Below, in pieces: positions 1-12,565 of a DNA stretch of 64,000 nt. Where the stretch lies: contig NZ_BDDS01000001.1 in NCBI RefSeq assembly GCF_001653135.1, positions 434,001-498,000 of the forward strand, given 5' to 3'. The notes under the pieces were generated by a model that did not search any database, was not told the DNA's origin, and saw nothing but the letters and a program-made list of their open reading frames with translations. Within the stretch, counting starts at the first letter, position 1, and every line of letters begins with the position of its first letter. This stretch comes from Pseudoalteromonas neustonica. GTDB taxonomy: Bacteria > Pseudomonadota > Gammaproteobacteria > Enterobacterales > Alteromonadaceae. The translations under genes and the position numbers were made by a program.

Positions 1-2751
1 ACCGGCATCTTTCATAAGGTTTTCAAGCTCATCTTGTAATTCAAACAGTTCAGGTTCTATTTGCTCTAGTTCACAGTCATTTTTAAGCGAAGTTTCAATA
101 GTTTCTGAAAGAGCCTTTAACTTTGGCACTCCCGTATAACAACACGCACCATGAAATTTATGAATAATACTTAAAACATGCTCACAATCTTGGCTAGTGG
201 TGGCCTCATCAAGTAGGCGCAATGTTTCTGGCACACTCAGTAGTAACATGTTGAGCATTTCAAGGGCGAGCTCATTTTTACTTCCGGCACGTTGCAATGC
301 CAATGGCCAATCTAGCGATGTGCTAACAAAAGGAGGCTCTATGTATGCTTGGATATTCCGATTTTTGTCACGTTTAAGAGGCGATTGTGGACTATGATCA
401 CTAATAATTTGTTTTAGCATATCCTCATCAATTGGCTTGGTTAAATAGCCTTTAAAACCGTCTTTAATGAGTTGTTCTTTTTCACCAGCAAGCGCATGGG
501 CGGTGACAGCAATAATAGGCGTGTCTTCATTTAATGAGGATTCTAAAATTAATTTGCAGGCAGTAATACCATCCATTATGGGCATTTGAATGTCCATAAA
601 AATAATATCGTATTTATTGCTCTTACAAATGCTATAAGCTTGGGATCCGTTATGAGCGGTATCTATGTGCTCTATTTGCTCTTCAAGTAATGTGCAAATG
701 AGTTTTAAATTAGCATCGTTGTCATCAACCACAAGGACTTTAAGCGGCAGTAGCTTTTCGGTGTTTTCTTCAATGTTATGAACAGGGTGATCAAGGCGAT
801 ACGGTGCTGCAAGTACTTCACATAATTTGCGATGGTTGAGTGGTTTACTAAGGCATGCATCTGCACCGCAGCCTATATAGGCTTCTCGCATATTATGAGA
901 GACGGTATTGAGCATTAAATATAAGTAATCGGTAGAGTCTCTAGCGGCTTTAATATAGCCTTTTAAACGCTGCATTTCATCGACTGCAGCAACATGGCCG
1001 ATAATACAAATGTCGTAATTAAACTCTTTGTTTATCTCTGCTAAAAAGCTTTCTTCTGTAAAGCAGCCCGTCACTTGAGTTTGCCATTCATTTAATAATG
1101 ACAATACAGCATGGTGAGTATGCTCATGCGGCTCAAGATATAAAATGCGTTTGTTAGCAAGTGATTTACTCGGCAAATCACTATTGTAACTATGATTAGG
1201 GATTCTAAATACACCATTAAAGGTAAAGCACGTACCTTGGCCCGGCGCTGAATTGAGGGTTATTCGACCGCCCATCGCTTCAACGATATGCTTAGTAATA
1301 ATCAAACCTAAACCAGTACCCCCAAACTTACGTGTAATGCTTGAGTCCGCTTGGCCAAAAGGGGTAAACAATGCATCTTGCTTATCCATTGGAATGCCAA
1401 CGCCCGTATCAGTAACTGAGACTAAAACAGAGGCGCGCTCTTCATCAAGCAGTCGATGGCCTATATCAATTTTGATTGCGCCTTTTTCAGTAAACTTAAT
1501 GGCGTTGCTGATCAAATTGATTAACACTTGCTTAAAGCGAGTTGGGTCACCGGTAATGTTATCAGGTACTTGTGAATTAATATAAATCGATAGTTCGAGC
1601 TGTTTTTCATCAGCACTTGGGGCTAGTAAAGTGAGCACTTCGTTAACGTTATCGCGTAGCTGGAATTGAATTGATTCAAGTTCCATTGCACCAGCTTCTA
1701 ATTTAGAAAAATCTAAAATATCACTAATGATAGTCATTAAACTATTGGCTGATAACTCAATGGTATCGAGGTAATCTTTTTGATGTTTATTAAGCGGTGT
1801 TTTATGTAACTGCCGAGTAAAACCAATTACACCGTTAAGAGGCGTTCGTAATTCATGACTCATTTTTGCTAAAAAGTCAGATTTAACACGGTTAGCGTCT
1901 TGCGCATCTGTTTTGGCAATGCTGAGTTGAATATTTTGTGTTTCATAAAGCTCTAATGATTCACGTAAATCGCTGGTGGCTTGGTCAATGTGTTTTTGCA
2001 TCTCATCTTTTTGACCCACCATGGTATCTGAAATTGTATTTAGGCCTTGGCGTAATAATTCAAATTCGCCAACCATAGGCTGCACTAAACCAGTGTCTCT
2101 TTTACCTTCTATTAGTTTATCTGTTGCTAAAACAAGTCTGTTTAAAGGCGTCATAAACATATGACTTAAACGAATCGCCAATATCGCAGCAAGTACTAAA
2201 GCCAGAATAATAATAATACCGGTAACTAATAACGCGCGTTGTTGGCCAATAATGGCCTGACTTTTATTTAGTTGTACCACAACCGTGCCAAGCGATGCTT
2301 GAAATGCTGCGCTGTCCCATTGTGAATCGGGTGTTGAATGATTAATGATGGGAGTAAAAAAGGTAATAAGGTGATTATTGTCTAAAACTTTTGTTGTTTT
2401 GGTATTTTTTAAATTTTCGTCATGCATAAGATCATCAAAGTCACGATGATAGTTACTTGTTAGCACGAGTTCATTGCGTTCATCAAAAATGGCAATGGTC
2501 TTAATTGAAGGGGAGTGTTTATTATGAGCATGACTGATCAAACGGTTTAGCAGTTGTTTGTTTTTTGCCAATAGGGGTTGTTCAATTGCAATTGAAAGAG
2601 GCTCAGAAATAGTGCTGCCTTGCTGATATAAAATTTCATCAAGCTCAATGTAACGATTTATTGTAAAATAGCCGCCAAGTAACAACCCAATAAGCACTGT
2701 GGGAATAAGTGTTAGCGTTAAAACTGAGTCGCGCAAACCAAGTTTAGTCAT
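1..2751 (-). CDS. barA: Hybrid sensor histidine kinase BarA (partial, C-terminus cut by window edge)
   Basis: Tripartite hybrid kinase of the BarA/GacS family, which in relatives phosphorylates UvrY/GacA to control the Csr system at the inner membrane. No large frame closes here because the stop lies beyond base 1; the 917 codons present nearly equal the E. coli length (918). Seen in order: N-terminal membrane segment, periplasmic sensor, second membrane segment near residues 175-195, HAMP, HisKA with KMSHELRTPLNG (His299), HATPase (DTGVGIP, GGTGLGL), a degenerate receiver, a true receiver with FMDIQMP (Asp720), and an Hpt domain with HKFHGACCYTG (His864). These match the His-Asp-His relay positions of E. 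coli BarA. It is transcribed divergently from rlmD, the arrangement known from many gammaproteobacteria. Confidence 0.95.
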   Translation of the reverse strand, partial: MTKLGLRDSVLTLTLIPTVLIGLLLGGYFTINRYIELDEILYQQGSTISEPLSIAIEQPLLAKNKQLLNRLISHAHNKHSPSIKTIAIFDERNELVLTSNYHRDFDDLMHDENLKNTKTTKVLDNNHLITFFTPIINHSTPDSQWDSAAFQASLGTVVVQLNKSQAIIGQQRALLVTGIIIILALVLAAILAIRLSHMFMTPLNRLVLATDKLIEGKRDTGLVQPMVGEFELLRQGLNTISDTMVGQKDEMQKHIDQATSDLRESLELYETQNIQLSIAKTDAQDANRVKSDFLAKMSHELRTPLNGVIGFTRQLHKTPLNKHQKDYLDTIELSANSLMTIISDILDFSKLEAGAMELESIQFQLRDNVNEVLTLLAPSADEKQLELSIYINSQVPDNITGDPTRFKQVLINLISNAIKFTEKGAIKIDIGHRLLDEERASVLVSVTDTGVGIPMDKQDALFTPFGQADSSITRKFGGTGLGLIITKHIVEAMGGRITLNSAPGQGTCFTFNGVFRIPNHSYNSDLPSKSLANKRILYLEPHEHTHHAVLSLLNEWQTQVTGCFTEESFLAEINKEFNYDICIIGHVAAVDEMQRLKGYIKAARDSTDYLYLMLNTVSHNMREAYIGCGADACLSKPLNHRKLCEVLAAPYRLDHPVHNIEENTEKLLPLKVLVVDDNDANLKLICTLLEEQIEHIDTAHNGSQAYSICKSNKYDIIFMDIQMPIMDGITACKLILESSLNEDTPIIAVTAHALAGEKEQLIKDGFKGYLTKPIDEDMLKQIISDHSPQSPLKRDKNRNIQAYIEPPFVSTSLDWPLALQRAGSKNELALEMLNMLLLSVPETLRLLDEATTSQDCEHVLSIIHKFHGACCYTGVPKLKALSETIETSLKNDCELEQIEPELFELQDELENLMKDAG

Positions 2752-2849
2752 AAGTGAACGTTGTTATCATTATTAGTTAGTTAAAGAGTATATACTTATA
2801 AGCTAGTAATCAATCACTCACGTAGAATCAATATTTAAGGTGTTGCCCG

Positions 2850-4175
2850 ATGGCGCAGTTTTTCCAAGCAAAAAAGAAAACCCTCACGCAAGAGTCATTA
2901 ACATTGGCTATCACAGGCATGGATCATCAGGGGCGAGGGGTCGCAAAGCACCATAACAAAGTGTGTTTTGTAAATGGAGCACTGCCGGGCGAAACCGTTA
3001 AAGTTAAACTAACAGAAGATAAAGCCCGCTACAGCGCGGCAAATACGATCAAAGTCATTAGCGCCAGTGAATCACGAGAAAAACCTTTTTGTGAGCATTA
3101 CCAACAGTGTGGCGGGTGTCAGTTGCAACACTTACGCCTTGATCAACAATTAGTTGAAAAGCAAGTTGCTGTGAGCCAGTTGTTTACAAAGTTTGCCAAG
3201 TTAGATGGCATGAATTGGCAAGTGCCTTTACTTAGCGCGCCAACGCATTACCGTCGCAGTGCACGCTTAGCTGTTATGTACGACAAAACAGCGAAGAAAA
3301 TGCGCGTTGGTTACCGTGCTCAAGGCTCAAAGCAAATCGTGTCGGTTAAACAATGTGAAGTGTTAAGCGATGTGTACCGCGATATTTTTAGTGTTTTTGA
3401 TACAGTACTAAATCAAAATGGCGAGCTTAGAAGTGTGAGTCATATTCAATTATGCCAAGCTGACAAACATAATTTTGTTGTACTTCGCCATACAAAAAAC
3501 ATTAGTGAGGCGTTAAAAAATACAATTATAGAACTTGGTTTGGTGCATAAGTGGCGTGTTATTTTTCAAGGTGAAAGCCAACATATTGAGCATAGCCATT
3601 TACCTATGCCATTTTATCATTTACCTGAATTAGACTTAAAATTTGAGTTTGGCCTTGATAACTTTATTCAGGTTAACGCGCAAGTAAATCAGGCTATGCT
3701 ATTGCAAGCCGTAAAATGGCTTGATTTAAAAGGCACAGAGCAGGTTTTAGATTTGTTTTGCGGCATTGGAAATTTCTCATTGGCGATTGCAAACTACGCA
3801 AAAAGTGTGATTGGTGTAGAAGGTGTTTCATCGGCGGTTGCAATAGCGGCGCAAAATGCGCAAACTAACCAAATTACAAATGCTCAATTTCATTGTTTTG
3901 ATTTAACTCAGGCAATGCAACAAGCGCCGTGGTTTAGTAAAGACTTAGATATATTGGTGCTTGACCCTTCTCGTACCGGTGCTATGGCTATTTTAGAGCA
4001 ACTGCCACTTAAGCAGTTTAAAACAATTTTATATGTGTCTTGCGATCCTGTTACTTTAGCCCGTGACAGCGCGATTATTACGCAAGCGGCATTTTCACTC
4101 GAAAAAATAGGGCTAATGAATATGTTCCCGCACACAGGGCATATTGAAACAATGGCGTTATTTCAAAGGAGGTAG
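2850..4175 (+). CDS. rlmD: 23S rRNA (uracil-1939-C5)-methyltransferase RlmD
   Basis: SAM-dependent enzyme that makes m5U1939 in 23S rRNA. The 441-residue protein has an N-terminal TRAM domain, a 4Fe-4S cysteine set (C81, C87, C90 in CEHYQQCGGC, and C169), a SAM-binding loop VLDLFCGIGNFS near residue 300, the nucleophile C398 in YVSCDP, and the base E433 in HTGHIETM. Cysteine positions agree closely with E. coli RumA. The start is preceded by AAGGTG. The end overlaps the ribosome-binding site of relA (AAAGGAGG at 4166-4172), so the two are probably co-transcribed and translated in sequence. Confidence 0.97.
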   Translation: MAQFFQAKKKTLTQESLTLAITGMDHQGRGVAKHHNKVCFVNGALPGETVKVKLTEDKARYSAANTIKVISASESREKPFCEHYQQCGGCQLQHLRLDQQLVEKQVAVSQLFTKFAKLDGMNWQVPLLSAPTHYRRSARLAVMYDKTAKKMRVGYRAQGSKQIVSVKQCEVLSDVYRDIFSVFDTVLNQNGELRSVSHIQLCQADKHNFVVLRHTKNISEALKNTIIELGLVHKWRVIFQGESQHIEHSHLPMPFYHLPELDLKFEFGLDNFIQVNAQVNQAMLLQAVKWLDLKGTEQVLDLFCGIGNFSLAIANYAKSVIGVEGVSSAVAIAAQNAQTNQITNAQFHCFDLTQAMQQAPWFSKDLDILVLDPSRTGAMAILEQLPLKQFKTILYVSCDPVTLARDSAIITQAAFSLEKIGLMNMFPHTGHIETMALFQRR

Positions 4176-4183
4176 AGCGCATT

Positions 4184-6340
4184 ATGGTAGCTACTCGGCA
4201 ATCACACCAACACGATACACAGGGTGATTTTAATACACGACTTGATTTACTTAATTTAACGCAAGAAAAACGCGACCAGTTAAATAAAGCAAATACCCTT
4301 TGTGCAGAGCTTCAAAATCATCACCAGCAAAATATGGCCATGGAAATGGTTGAAATTTTAGTGGAGATGAACCTCGATTCAGACACGCTAGTAACGGCCT
4401 ATATTACACCGTGTTTTTTAGCTAACCTCATTGAAATAGACACCATTAGTGAAGTAATGGGCAGTCATGTAGCTTCACTGCTAACGGGGGTTTCGCAAAT
4501 GGCGACCATTAGCACTTTGGCGCATCAAGGAACTGGGACAGTACAAGTTGATAAAATACGGCGTATGTTATTGGCGATGGTTGAAGACGTACGTGCCGTT
4601 GTAATTAAGCTTGCTGAGCAGGTGTGCTATTTGCGCGAAGTTAAAAACGCCACTGAAGAAGAGCGTGTTATTGCCGCAAAAGCCACGGCTGATATTTTTG
4701 CGCCGCTAGCGAACAGGTTAGGAATAGGTCAACTTAAGTGGGAGCTTGAAGATCTTTCATTTCGCTACCTACACCCAGATTTATACAAGAGCATTGCCAA
4801 GCAATTAGACGATAAGCGCCTTGGCCGTGAAGCGTATATGGCTGATATGGTCGAGCAGGTAAAAACAAAGCTAGAGCAAGTGGGTATCAAGGCTGAAGTG
4901 TATGGTCGGCCAAAACATATTTACAGCATCTACAAAAAAATGGCGCAAAAGAACTACGAGTTTGACCAGCTGTTTGATATTCGCGCAATGCGGATTGTTG
5001 TGGATGAATTACAAGATTGTTACGGTGCACTTGGTATTGTGCACACTAATTGGCGTCATCTTAATAAAGAGTTTGATGACTACGTAGCAACACCAAAACA
5101 AAATGGTTACCAGTCAATTCATACAGTGGTGTTTGGCCCTGAAGGTAAAACGGTTGAAATTCAAATTCGTACCCATGCCATGCATCAAGATGCTGAGCTA
5201 GGAGTTGCCGCTCACTGGATGTATAAAGAAGGTGCATTGCCTGGGCGTGGCTCTGGCTATGAGCAAAAAATTAGCTGGTTACGTAAATTATTGCAATGGC
5301 AAGAAGAAGTCGTTGATGGCAGTGACCTAGCGGATGAGCTAAAAAATCAAGTGGTCGAAGATCGCGTGTATATATTTACACCGCGTGGCGATATTTTTGA
5401 TTTACCACTGGGCGCGACCCCTTTAGATTTTGCATATTACATTCATTCAAATGTGGGGCATCGTTGTATTGGTGCAAAAGTATTTGGCAAAATAGTGCCA
5501 TTCACTCATCAATTACACACCGGTGATCAGGTTGAAATATTAACTCAAAAACAACCTAACCCCAGCCGAGACTGGTTAAACCCATCGTTAGGTTATATTA
5601 AATCATCGCGTGCAAGAGCAAAAATACACCATTGGTTTAAGCAGCTCGATCGCGATAAAAACCTCAGTGCAGGTAAAGAAATTCTCGATAATGAATTGCA
5701 AAAGCTTGATTTAAACTACAAACATCTTGAACCGGCAATTAAGCGCTTTAATTTTAAAGAGTTAGATGACTTAATGGTCGCGATTGGCGCAGGCGATGTG
5801 CGTTTAAATCAATTACTTAATTTTATAACCGACAGAACCGATGATGAACCCGTTATTCGGTTTAAAACGCCTAGCAAAGTTAGCGGTGACAAAAATGGGA
5901 TCGTGGTTGACGGTGTCGGCAGCTTAATGAGTCATATGGCCAAATGTTGCCGCCCAGTTCCTGGTGATCAAATTATTGGTTATATAACACAAGGGCGTGG
6001 CATTGGTGTTCATCGTGATGACTGTGATTCGTTCACCAATTTAAAAACACAGCATCCAGAGCGCGTCATAGCTGTAAGTTGGTCAGATGAAATTCATGGC
6101 TCTTACGCATTAGCAATTAAGATAGAAGCCAGCGATAGAGCAGGGCTTATTCGTGATATTAGCTCTGTGTTAGCGAATGAAAAAGTTAACGTGTTGAGTA
6201 TGAACATGGAAATGGTCGATGCGCGTCAACTAGCGCTCTTTACCATGCAAGTGGAAGTGCATGATCTGTCCAGTACTAACAGGCTTTTATCAAAGTTAGA
6301 TCAAATCGAAGGTGTGCATGAAACCAAGCGCAGTCACTAA
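4184..6340 (+). CDS. relA: (p)ppGpp synthetase RelA
   Basis: Ribosome-associated stringent-response synthetase that transfers pyrophosphate from ATP to GDP/GTP on amino-acid starvation. The 718-residue protein has an N-terminal pseudo-hydrolase domain without the HDxxED motif, so it is RelA rather than bifunctional SpoT. The synthetase domain carries EFDD (E296-D299) and QNGYQSIHT. A TGS domain follows at about 392-452, then the conserved region with Cys588-Cys589 (MAKCCRPVPGD) and a C-terminal ACT domain. It starts 9 nt after the rlmD stop, with a strong Shine-Dalgarno inside rlmD, and mazG follows after 20 nt. The order rlmD-relA-mazG is conserved in this class. Confidence 0.97.
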   Translation: MVATRQSHQHDTQGDFNTRLDLLNLTQEKRDQLNKANTLCAELQNHHQQNMAMEMVEILVEMNLDSDTLVTAYITPCFLANLIEIDTISEVMGSHVASLLTGVSQMATISTLAHQGTGTVQVDKIRRMLLAMVEDVRAVVIKLAEQVCYLREVKNATEEERVIAAKATADIFAPLANRLGIGQLKWELEDLSFRYLHPDLYKSIAKQLDDKRLGREAYMADMVEQVKTKLEQVGIKAEVYGRPKHIYSIYKKMAQKNYEFDQLFDIRAMRIVVDELQDCYGALGIVHTNWRHLNKEFDDYVATPKQNGYQSIHTVVFGPEGKTVEIQIRTHAMHQDAELGVAAHWMYKEGALPGRGSGYEQKISWLRKLLQWQEEVVDGSDLADELKNQVVEDRVYIFTPRGDIFDLPLGATPLDFAYYIHSNVGHRCIGAKVFGKIVPFTHQLHTGDQVEILTQKQPNPSRDWLNPSLGYIKSSRARAKIHHWFKQLDRDKNLSAGKEILDNELQKLDLNYKHLEPAIKRFNFKELDDLMVAIGAGDVRLNQLLNFITDRTDDEPVIRFKTPSKVSGDKNGIVVDGVGSLMSHMAKCCRPVPGDQIIGYITQGRGIGVHRDDCDSFTNLKTQHPERVIAVSWSDEIHGSYALAIKIEASDRAGLIRDISSVLANEKVNVLSMNMEMVDARQLALFTMQVEVHDLSSTNRLLSKLDQIEGVHETKRSH

Positions 6341-6360
6341 TATCACAACTAGGAAATTAA

Positions 6361-7173
6361 ATGAGCCAAACAACTAGTACCTCAACAAATGCTTTAACTG
6401 AGCTATTAGCTATTATGGCCAAATTACGTGATCCTAAAACAGGCTGTCCGTGGGATATAAAGCAAGACTTTAAATCAATTGTGCCACATACCTTAGAAGA
6501 GGCTTATGAAGTGGCTGATTGCATCGAAAAAGGTGATTTAGGTGAGCTTAAAAGTGAACTCGGCGATTTACTTTTCCAAGTGGTTTTTTATGCGCAATTA
6601 GCACAAGAGCAAGGTCTGTTTGATTTTAGTGATGTAATGGCTGGATTAAATGACAAGTTGGTTCGTCGTCACCCTCATGTATTTACTGAGCAACAAGCAT
6701 TAACCGATGAACAACTCAGTGAGCAGTGGCAAGTAATTAAAGCCCAAGAGCGCGCCATAAAAACAACCCCACAAAGCGCATCAATTTGGCAAGATATTCC
6801 GGCAAATTTACCGAGTTTAAGCAAAGCCAAAAAGATTCAAGAGCGTGTTTCAGGGTTAGGCTTCGATTGGCCAAATTATCATGGTGCGTTAGATAAGGTA
6901 ATCGAAGAAGTGGATGAAGTAAAAGAAGCATTAGCGGTTGATCCACTTTCTGCGCACAGTGCTGAAGAAGTTGGCGACTTACTTTTTGCCACCGTCAATG
7001 TTGCGCGGCATATCAAGCGTGATCCCGAGCAGTTGTTACGCAGCGCGAATGATAAATTTTCAGCGCGATTTGAAAAAGTGCAAACTTATTTGCACCAACG
7101 TGGGCAGTCGCTTGATACAGCAAGCCTTGTTGAAATGGACGCCGCGTGGGATGCAATAAAAAAGCAGAAGTAA
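6361..7173 (+). CDS. mazG: Nucleoside triphosphate pyrophosphohydrolase MazG
   Basis: All-alpha NTP pyrophosphohydrolase that cleans (d)NTP pools and in E. coli can lower ppGpp. At 270 residues it contains two tandem MazG repeats. The first has LEEAYEVADCIE and ELGDLLFQVVFYA (about residues 43-80); the second has IEEVDEVKEAL and [15 protein letters not shown] (about 180-220). The Glu/Asp residues bind magnesium. CPWD near residue 30 is the family signature start. It is separated from relA by 20 nt, which suggests one operon. The 161-nt gap before pyrG holds a separate promoter. Confidence 0.96.
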   Translation: MSQTTSTSTNALTELLAIMAKLRDPKTGCPWDIKQDFKSIVPHTLEEAYEVADCIEKGDLGELKSELGDLLFQVVFYAQLAQEQGLFDFSDVMAGLNDKLVRRHPHVFTEQQALTDEQLSEQWQVIKAQERAIKTTPQSASIWQDIPANLPSLSKAKKIQERVSGLGFDWPNYHGALDKVIEEVDEVKEALAVDPLSAHSAEEVGDLLFATVNVARHIKRDPEQLLRSANDKFSARFEKVQTYLHQRGQSLDTASLVEMDAAWDAIKKQK

Positions 7174-7245
7174 ATAATACGAAACTCCGAGTGCGTTTTT
7201 TGTGCAGGGAAATACTAACTTTCACTGGATTGATGGCAGTGCCTT

Positions 7246-7254
7246 TGCTATAAT
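7246..7254 (+). promoter_or_regulatory. Extended -10 promoter of pyrG
   Basis: TGCTATAAT is a perfect extended -10 (TG-n-TATAAT) 80 nt upstream of the pyrG start. The -35 region (TGGATT at 7226-7231, 17-nt spacer) is poor, which is tolerated in extended -10 promoters. Assignment is by motif only. Confidence 0.55.
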
Positions 7255-7319
7255 TTCGCCCCGTCTTGATCATATTCCAAAATCACTTGTTTGGGTATTA
7301 TATTCCTTTTAATTCCTGA

Positions 7320-8969
<1,650 letters not shown>

Positions 8970-8977
8970 TAATTATT

Positions 8978-9009
8978 AAGCCGTGCTAGTTGCACGGCTT
9001 TTTTGTTTT
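8978..9009 (+). terminator. Rho-independent terminator after pyrG
   Basis: A perfect 9-bp stem (AAGCCGTGC / GCACGGCTT) with a 5-nt loop is followed by a T-rich tract at 9001-9009. It lies 8 nt after the pyrG stop and separates pyrG from eno. Confidence 0.9.
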
Positions 9010-9026
9010 AAAACCGACTGCGTTAA

Positions 9027-10379
<1,353 letters not shown>

Positions 10380-10412
10380 TTCTTTTATTAGAATCTGGTT
10401 TTTACTCTTAGG

Positions 10413-10441
10413 AAATCCTCGCTTCGGTGAGGATTTTTTTG
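10413..10441 (+). terminator. Rho-independent terminator after eno
   Basis: The stem AAATCCTCGC / GTGAGGATTT has a TTCG tetraloop (one G-T pair) and is followed by a run of T. It lies 34 nt downstream of the eno stop. Confidence 0.88.
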
Positions 10442-10602
10442 TTAAATCTTAATTTTCGCAGCATAAAGCCCCACCGATATAAATTATTCTGACACCCGTA
10501 GGAACCCGCTTTAGCCGTGATTATTAACCGAGTTTTAAATAGAAAAATTATTAAACATGCGTAGAAGGCGCAAGTTTACCTCGCGCATTATTTAAAGGTA
10601 TT

Positions 10603-11274
10603 TTAAAGCTGAAACTGCTGTTTTAAAATCTCACCGGTAAAACTGGTTTTCAAGTAAAAACCACGAGGTAGGGTTTTTATAATTTGCCCATTTGGCCCGA
10701 TGGCATCTGTAACAATGCGACTATTCGCCGCTTTTGGGCGAATTTGCATAGCATCCCCTAAGTGCCCCGATATTTCATCAACGCGTCCTAATGCGATGAG
10801 CTCCATTTGTTCTTCCCAATCGCGTTGTAGTTGCGCGTCTTGAATAGCACTTGGTTGCCATAAAAAGCCACTGCCGATGGTTCTATCAAATGGAGTTATT
10901 TCTCGCTCACCTAAAATGGGTAGCCATAGCACATGAGCCAGTTTTTTACGTACATTGCTTTGTTGCCACGTCATGCCAGTGACATTTAAAAGAGGGGTAA
11001 CCGAAACAAAAGTGGTTTCAAGTGGCTTACCTTTAAATGAAATAGGTAATGTTTTGAGTTCTATTCCAAGATCCTCAAAATCAGGCACTGGTTTTGAGCC
11101 CGCAGTAGCCCCTAATACATACTCAATTAACTGCCCAGCCCAGCCTTTTTCGCGTAATAAGTCTTCGGGGGTTTTAAATTGATATTGTTGTGCTAACTGG
11201 CCTAACGTCATACCAGCAATATTATTAACACGTCGCATTAATTCATTGATTGAATGTGGCTTTATTACTCGCAT
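10603..11274 (-). CDS. mutH: DNA mismatch repair endonuclease MutH
   Basis: Nicks the unmethylated strand at hemimethylated GATC sites when activated by MutS-MutL. The 223-residue protein has the Sau3AI/MutH catalytic pattern D-x6-E-x-K as Asp65, Glu72 and Lys74 in PDFEDLGIELKTLP, plus the later conserved region RTIGSGFLWQPS. Its presence implies a Dam-methylating host. It is convergent with eno. The 223-nt gap holds the eno terminator and nothing else I recognise. Confidence 0.95.
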   Translation of the reverse strand: MRVIKPHSINELMRRVNNIAGMTLGQLAQQYQFKTPEDLLREKGWAGQLIEYVLGATAGSKPVPDFEDLGIELKTLPISFKGKPLETTFVSVTPLLNVTGMTWQQSNVRKKLAHVLWLPILGEREITPFDRTIGSGFLWQPSAIQDAQLQRDWEEQMELIALGRVDEISGHLGDAMQIRPKAANSRIVTDAIGPNGQIIKTLPRGFYLKTSFTGEILKQQFQL

Positions 11275-11511
11275 AACCGCTTTATTCTATTGTATAAACT
11301 CATCGGTCATGATAGCAAAAGTGACTAACCGTGGATATCTTTGGTTTTGTGTGTTTTTTGTACTGTCGTGGTTTGGCGTGTTTTTGAACGTTTTTTATTG
11401 CGGGTTTTAAAGTTTAATATACTGAATTTTATAGCTTTTATACTAATTTCCTATAGGTGGCACGTTGTGTTCTGAATAGTTGCGGGGATAAATACAGAAC
11501 TATAAACAATG
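11275..11511. other. T-rich non-coding region between mutH and the DnaA-box cluster
   Basis: No credible frame is present. The + strand is strongly T-rich with repeated TTTTTTG-like tracts at about 11335-11420, followed by an AT-rich stretch to 11460. It lies immediately left of two consensus DnaA boxes. It also contains the mutH upstream region on the minus strand. Confidence 0.5.
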
Positions 11512-11615
11512 TTATCCACAGAATCTGTGGAAAAGGCTGTATTTTAGATCGTTCATTGTGGACTTGTTTGCTAAATGAGCTGTATAAACTAAAGTTATGC
11601 ACAAGCTGTGGGTAA
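11512..11615. promoter_or_regulatory. Cluster of DnaA-box-like sites
   Basis: Two perfect matches to TTATNCACA lie on the + strand: TTATCCACA at 11512-11520 and TTATGCACA at 11595-11603. Near matches on the minus strand are TGTGGAAAA at 11526-11534 and TGTGGGTAA at 11607-11615. The first box is half of an exact palindrome, TCCACAGAATCTGTGGA (11515-11531). Gene context does not indicate the chromosomal origin. A titration, regulatory or relic-origin role is inference. Confidence 0.5.
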
Positions 11616-11693
11616 GGTGCGTAAAAGGTGTATACCTCGCTTTCTCAAAATAGGAGGTTTGAGGTAACGGGTTGATTGTAGTCATAGTGTACC

Positions 11694-11957
11694 TACACCC
11701 AAGCCACCTCAAGATACAGTTTCAGTTGGAATTAAAAGTGATTTAGACAAGGCATTGATTGCAAATAATGGTTGCTCCCTTGTTAAAATCAATAACGCAG
11801 TATAAATCGCTTTTAAACCAACCCGTAAGACGTTTCACTGAAACTAACTCCCTATGTTGTTATTTTTTAAAAGAGAATACCCTTATTGTAAAGTAACACC
11901 TTGATACTCAGTCCCTATGGAATGCTCAATTCTACGTATTGAAGTGACTTGGGTATA
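11694..11957. repeat. MITE-like palindromic repeat element upstream of rppH
   Basis: The ends form an imperfect terminal inverted repeat: TACACCCAAGCCACCTCAA at 11694-11712 against the complement of 11939-11957, 16 of 19 matching. Inside is a second inverted pair, 11719-11744 against 11804-11822 plus 11837-11844, which would fold into a long hairpin. No protein frame is present. The right end supplies TATAAT (11954-11959), a plausible -10 for rppH. It resembles a non-autonomous repeat; copy number elsewhere cannot be seen here. Confidence 0.55.
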
Positions 11958-12026
11958 ATAGTGTTTGCCGTATTGCAGCTAATGTGGAACAATCATTAAA
12001 AATCGACTTACAAATGAGGCACTAAG

Positions 12027-12545
12027 GTGATTGATGCCGAAGGTTTTCGTGCCAATGTCGGAATTGTAATTTGCAATAATCAAGGACAAGTCTTTTGGGC
12101 TCGACGTTATGGTCAACATTCTTGGCAATTTCCGCAAGGAGGTGTCGACAGTGGTGAAACGCCAGAGCAGACCATGTTCCGTGAATTACACGAAGAAGTC
12201 GGCTTGCGTCCGGAAGATGTAGAAATTGTCGCAAGTTCAAAACATTGGTTACGTTATAAATTACCCAAGCGTTTGATACGCCGCGACTCAAGTCCGGTGT
12301 GTATTGGGCAAAAACAAAAATGGTTCTTACTGAAACTTCGCTGTAAAGACGAAGATGTAGACTTACTTAAAACACATCACCCTGAGTTTGATGATTGGCG
12401 CTGGGTGAGTTATTGGTACCCAGTTAGGCAAGTGGTGTCTTTTAAACGGGATGTTTATAGGCGAGTAATGAAAGAGTTTGCTCCATTTGCAATGCCATTT
12501 AACAAGCGTGAACAAACCAAAGACACGTGGCGTCATAAAAGGTAA
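12027..12545 (+). CDS. rppH: RNA pyrophosphohydrolase RppH
   Basis: Nudix hydrolase that converts 5'-triphosphate mRNA ends to monophosphate and so starts RNase E decay. At 172 residues it has a full Nudix box, [20 protein letters not shown], and the family start [11 protein letters not shown]. The start is GTG (12027-12029), preceded by CTAAG; choosing it reproduces the MID- start typical of RppH. ptsP follows after 20 nt, the usual gammaproteobacterial pair. Confidence 0.96.
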   Translation: MIDAEGFRANVGIVICNNQGQVFWARRYGQHSWQFPQGGVDSGETPEQTMFRELHEEVGLRPEDVEIVASSKHWLRYKLPKRLIRRDSSPVCIGQKQKWFLLKLRCKDEDVDLLKTHHPEFDDWRWVSYWYPVRQVVSFKRDVYRRVMKEFAPFAMPFNKREQTKDTWRHKR

Positions 12546-12565
12546 AAATATAAAGGAGCAGTATT

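Noticed and set aside
11335..11615. Chromosomal replication origin
   Set aside because: Surrounding genes (mutH, rppH, eno) are not origin neighbours and only two boxes are perfect; reported instead as a DnaA-box cluster.
11512..11712. 66-codon minus-strand open frame over the DnaA-box cluster
   Set aside because: No ribosome-binding site, low-complexity product, and it overlaps regulatory-looking sites and the end of a repeat element.
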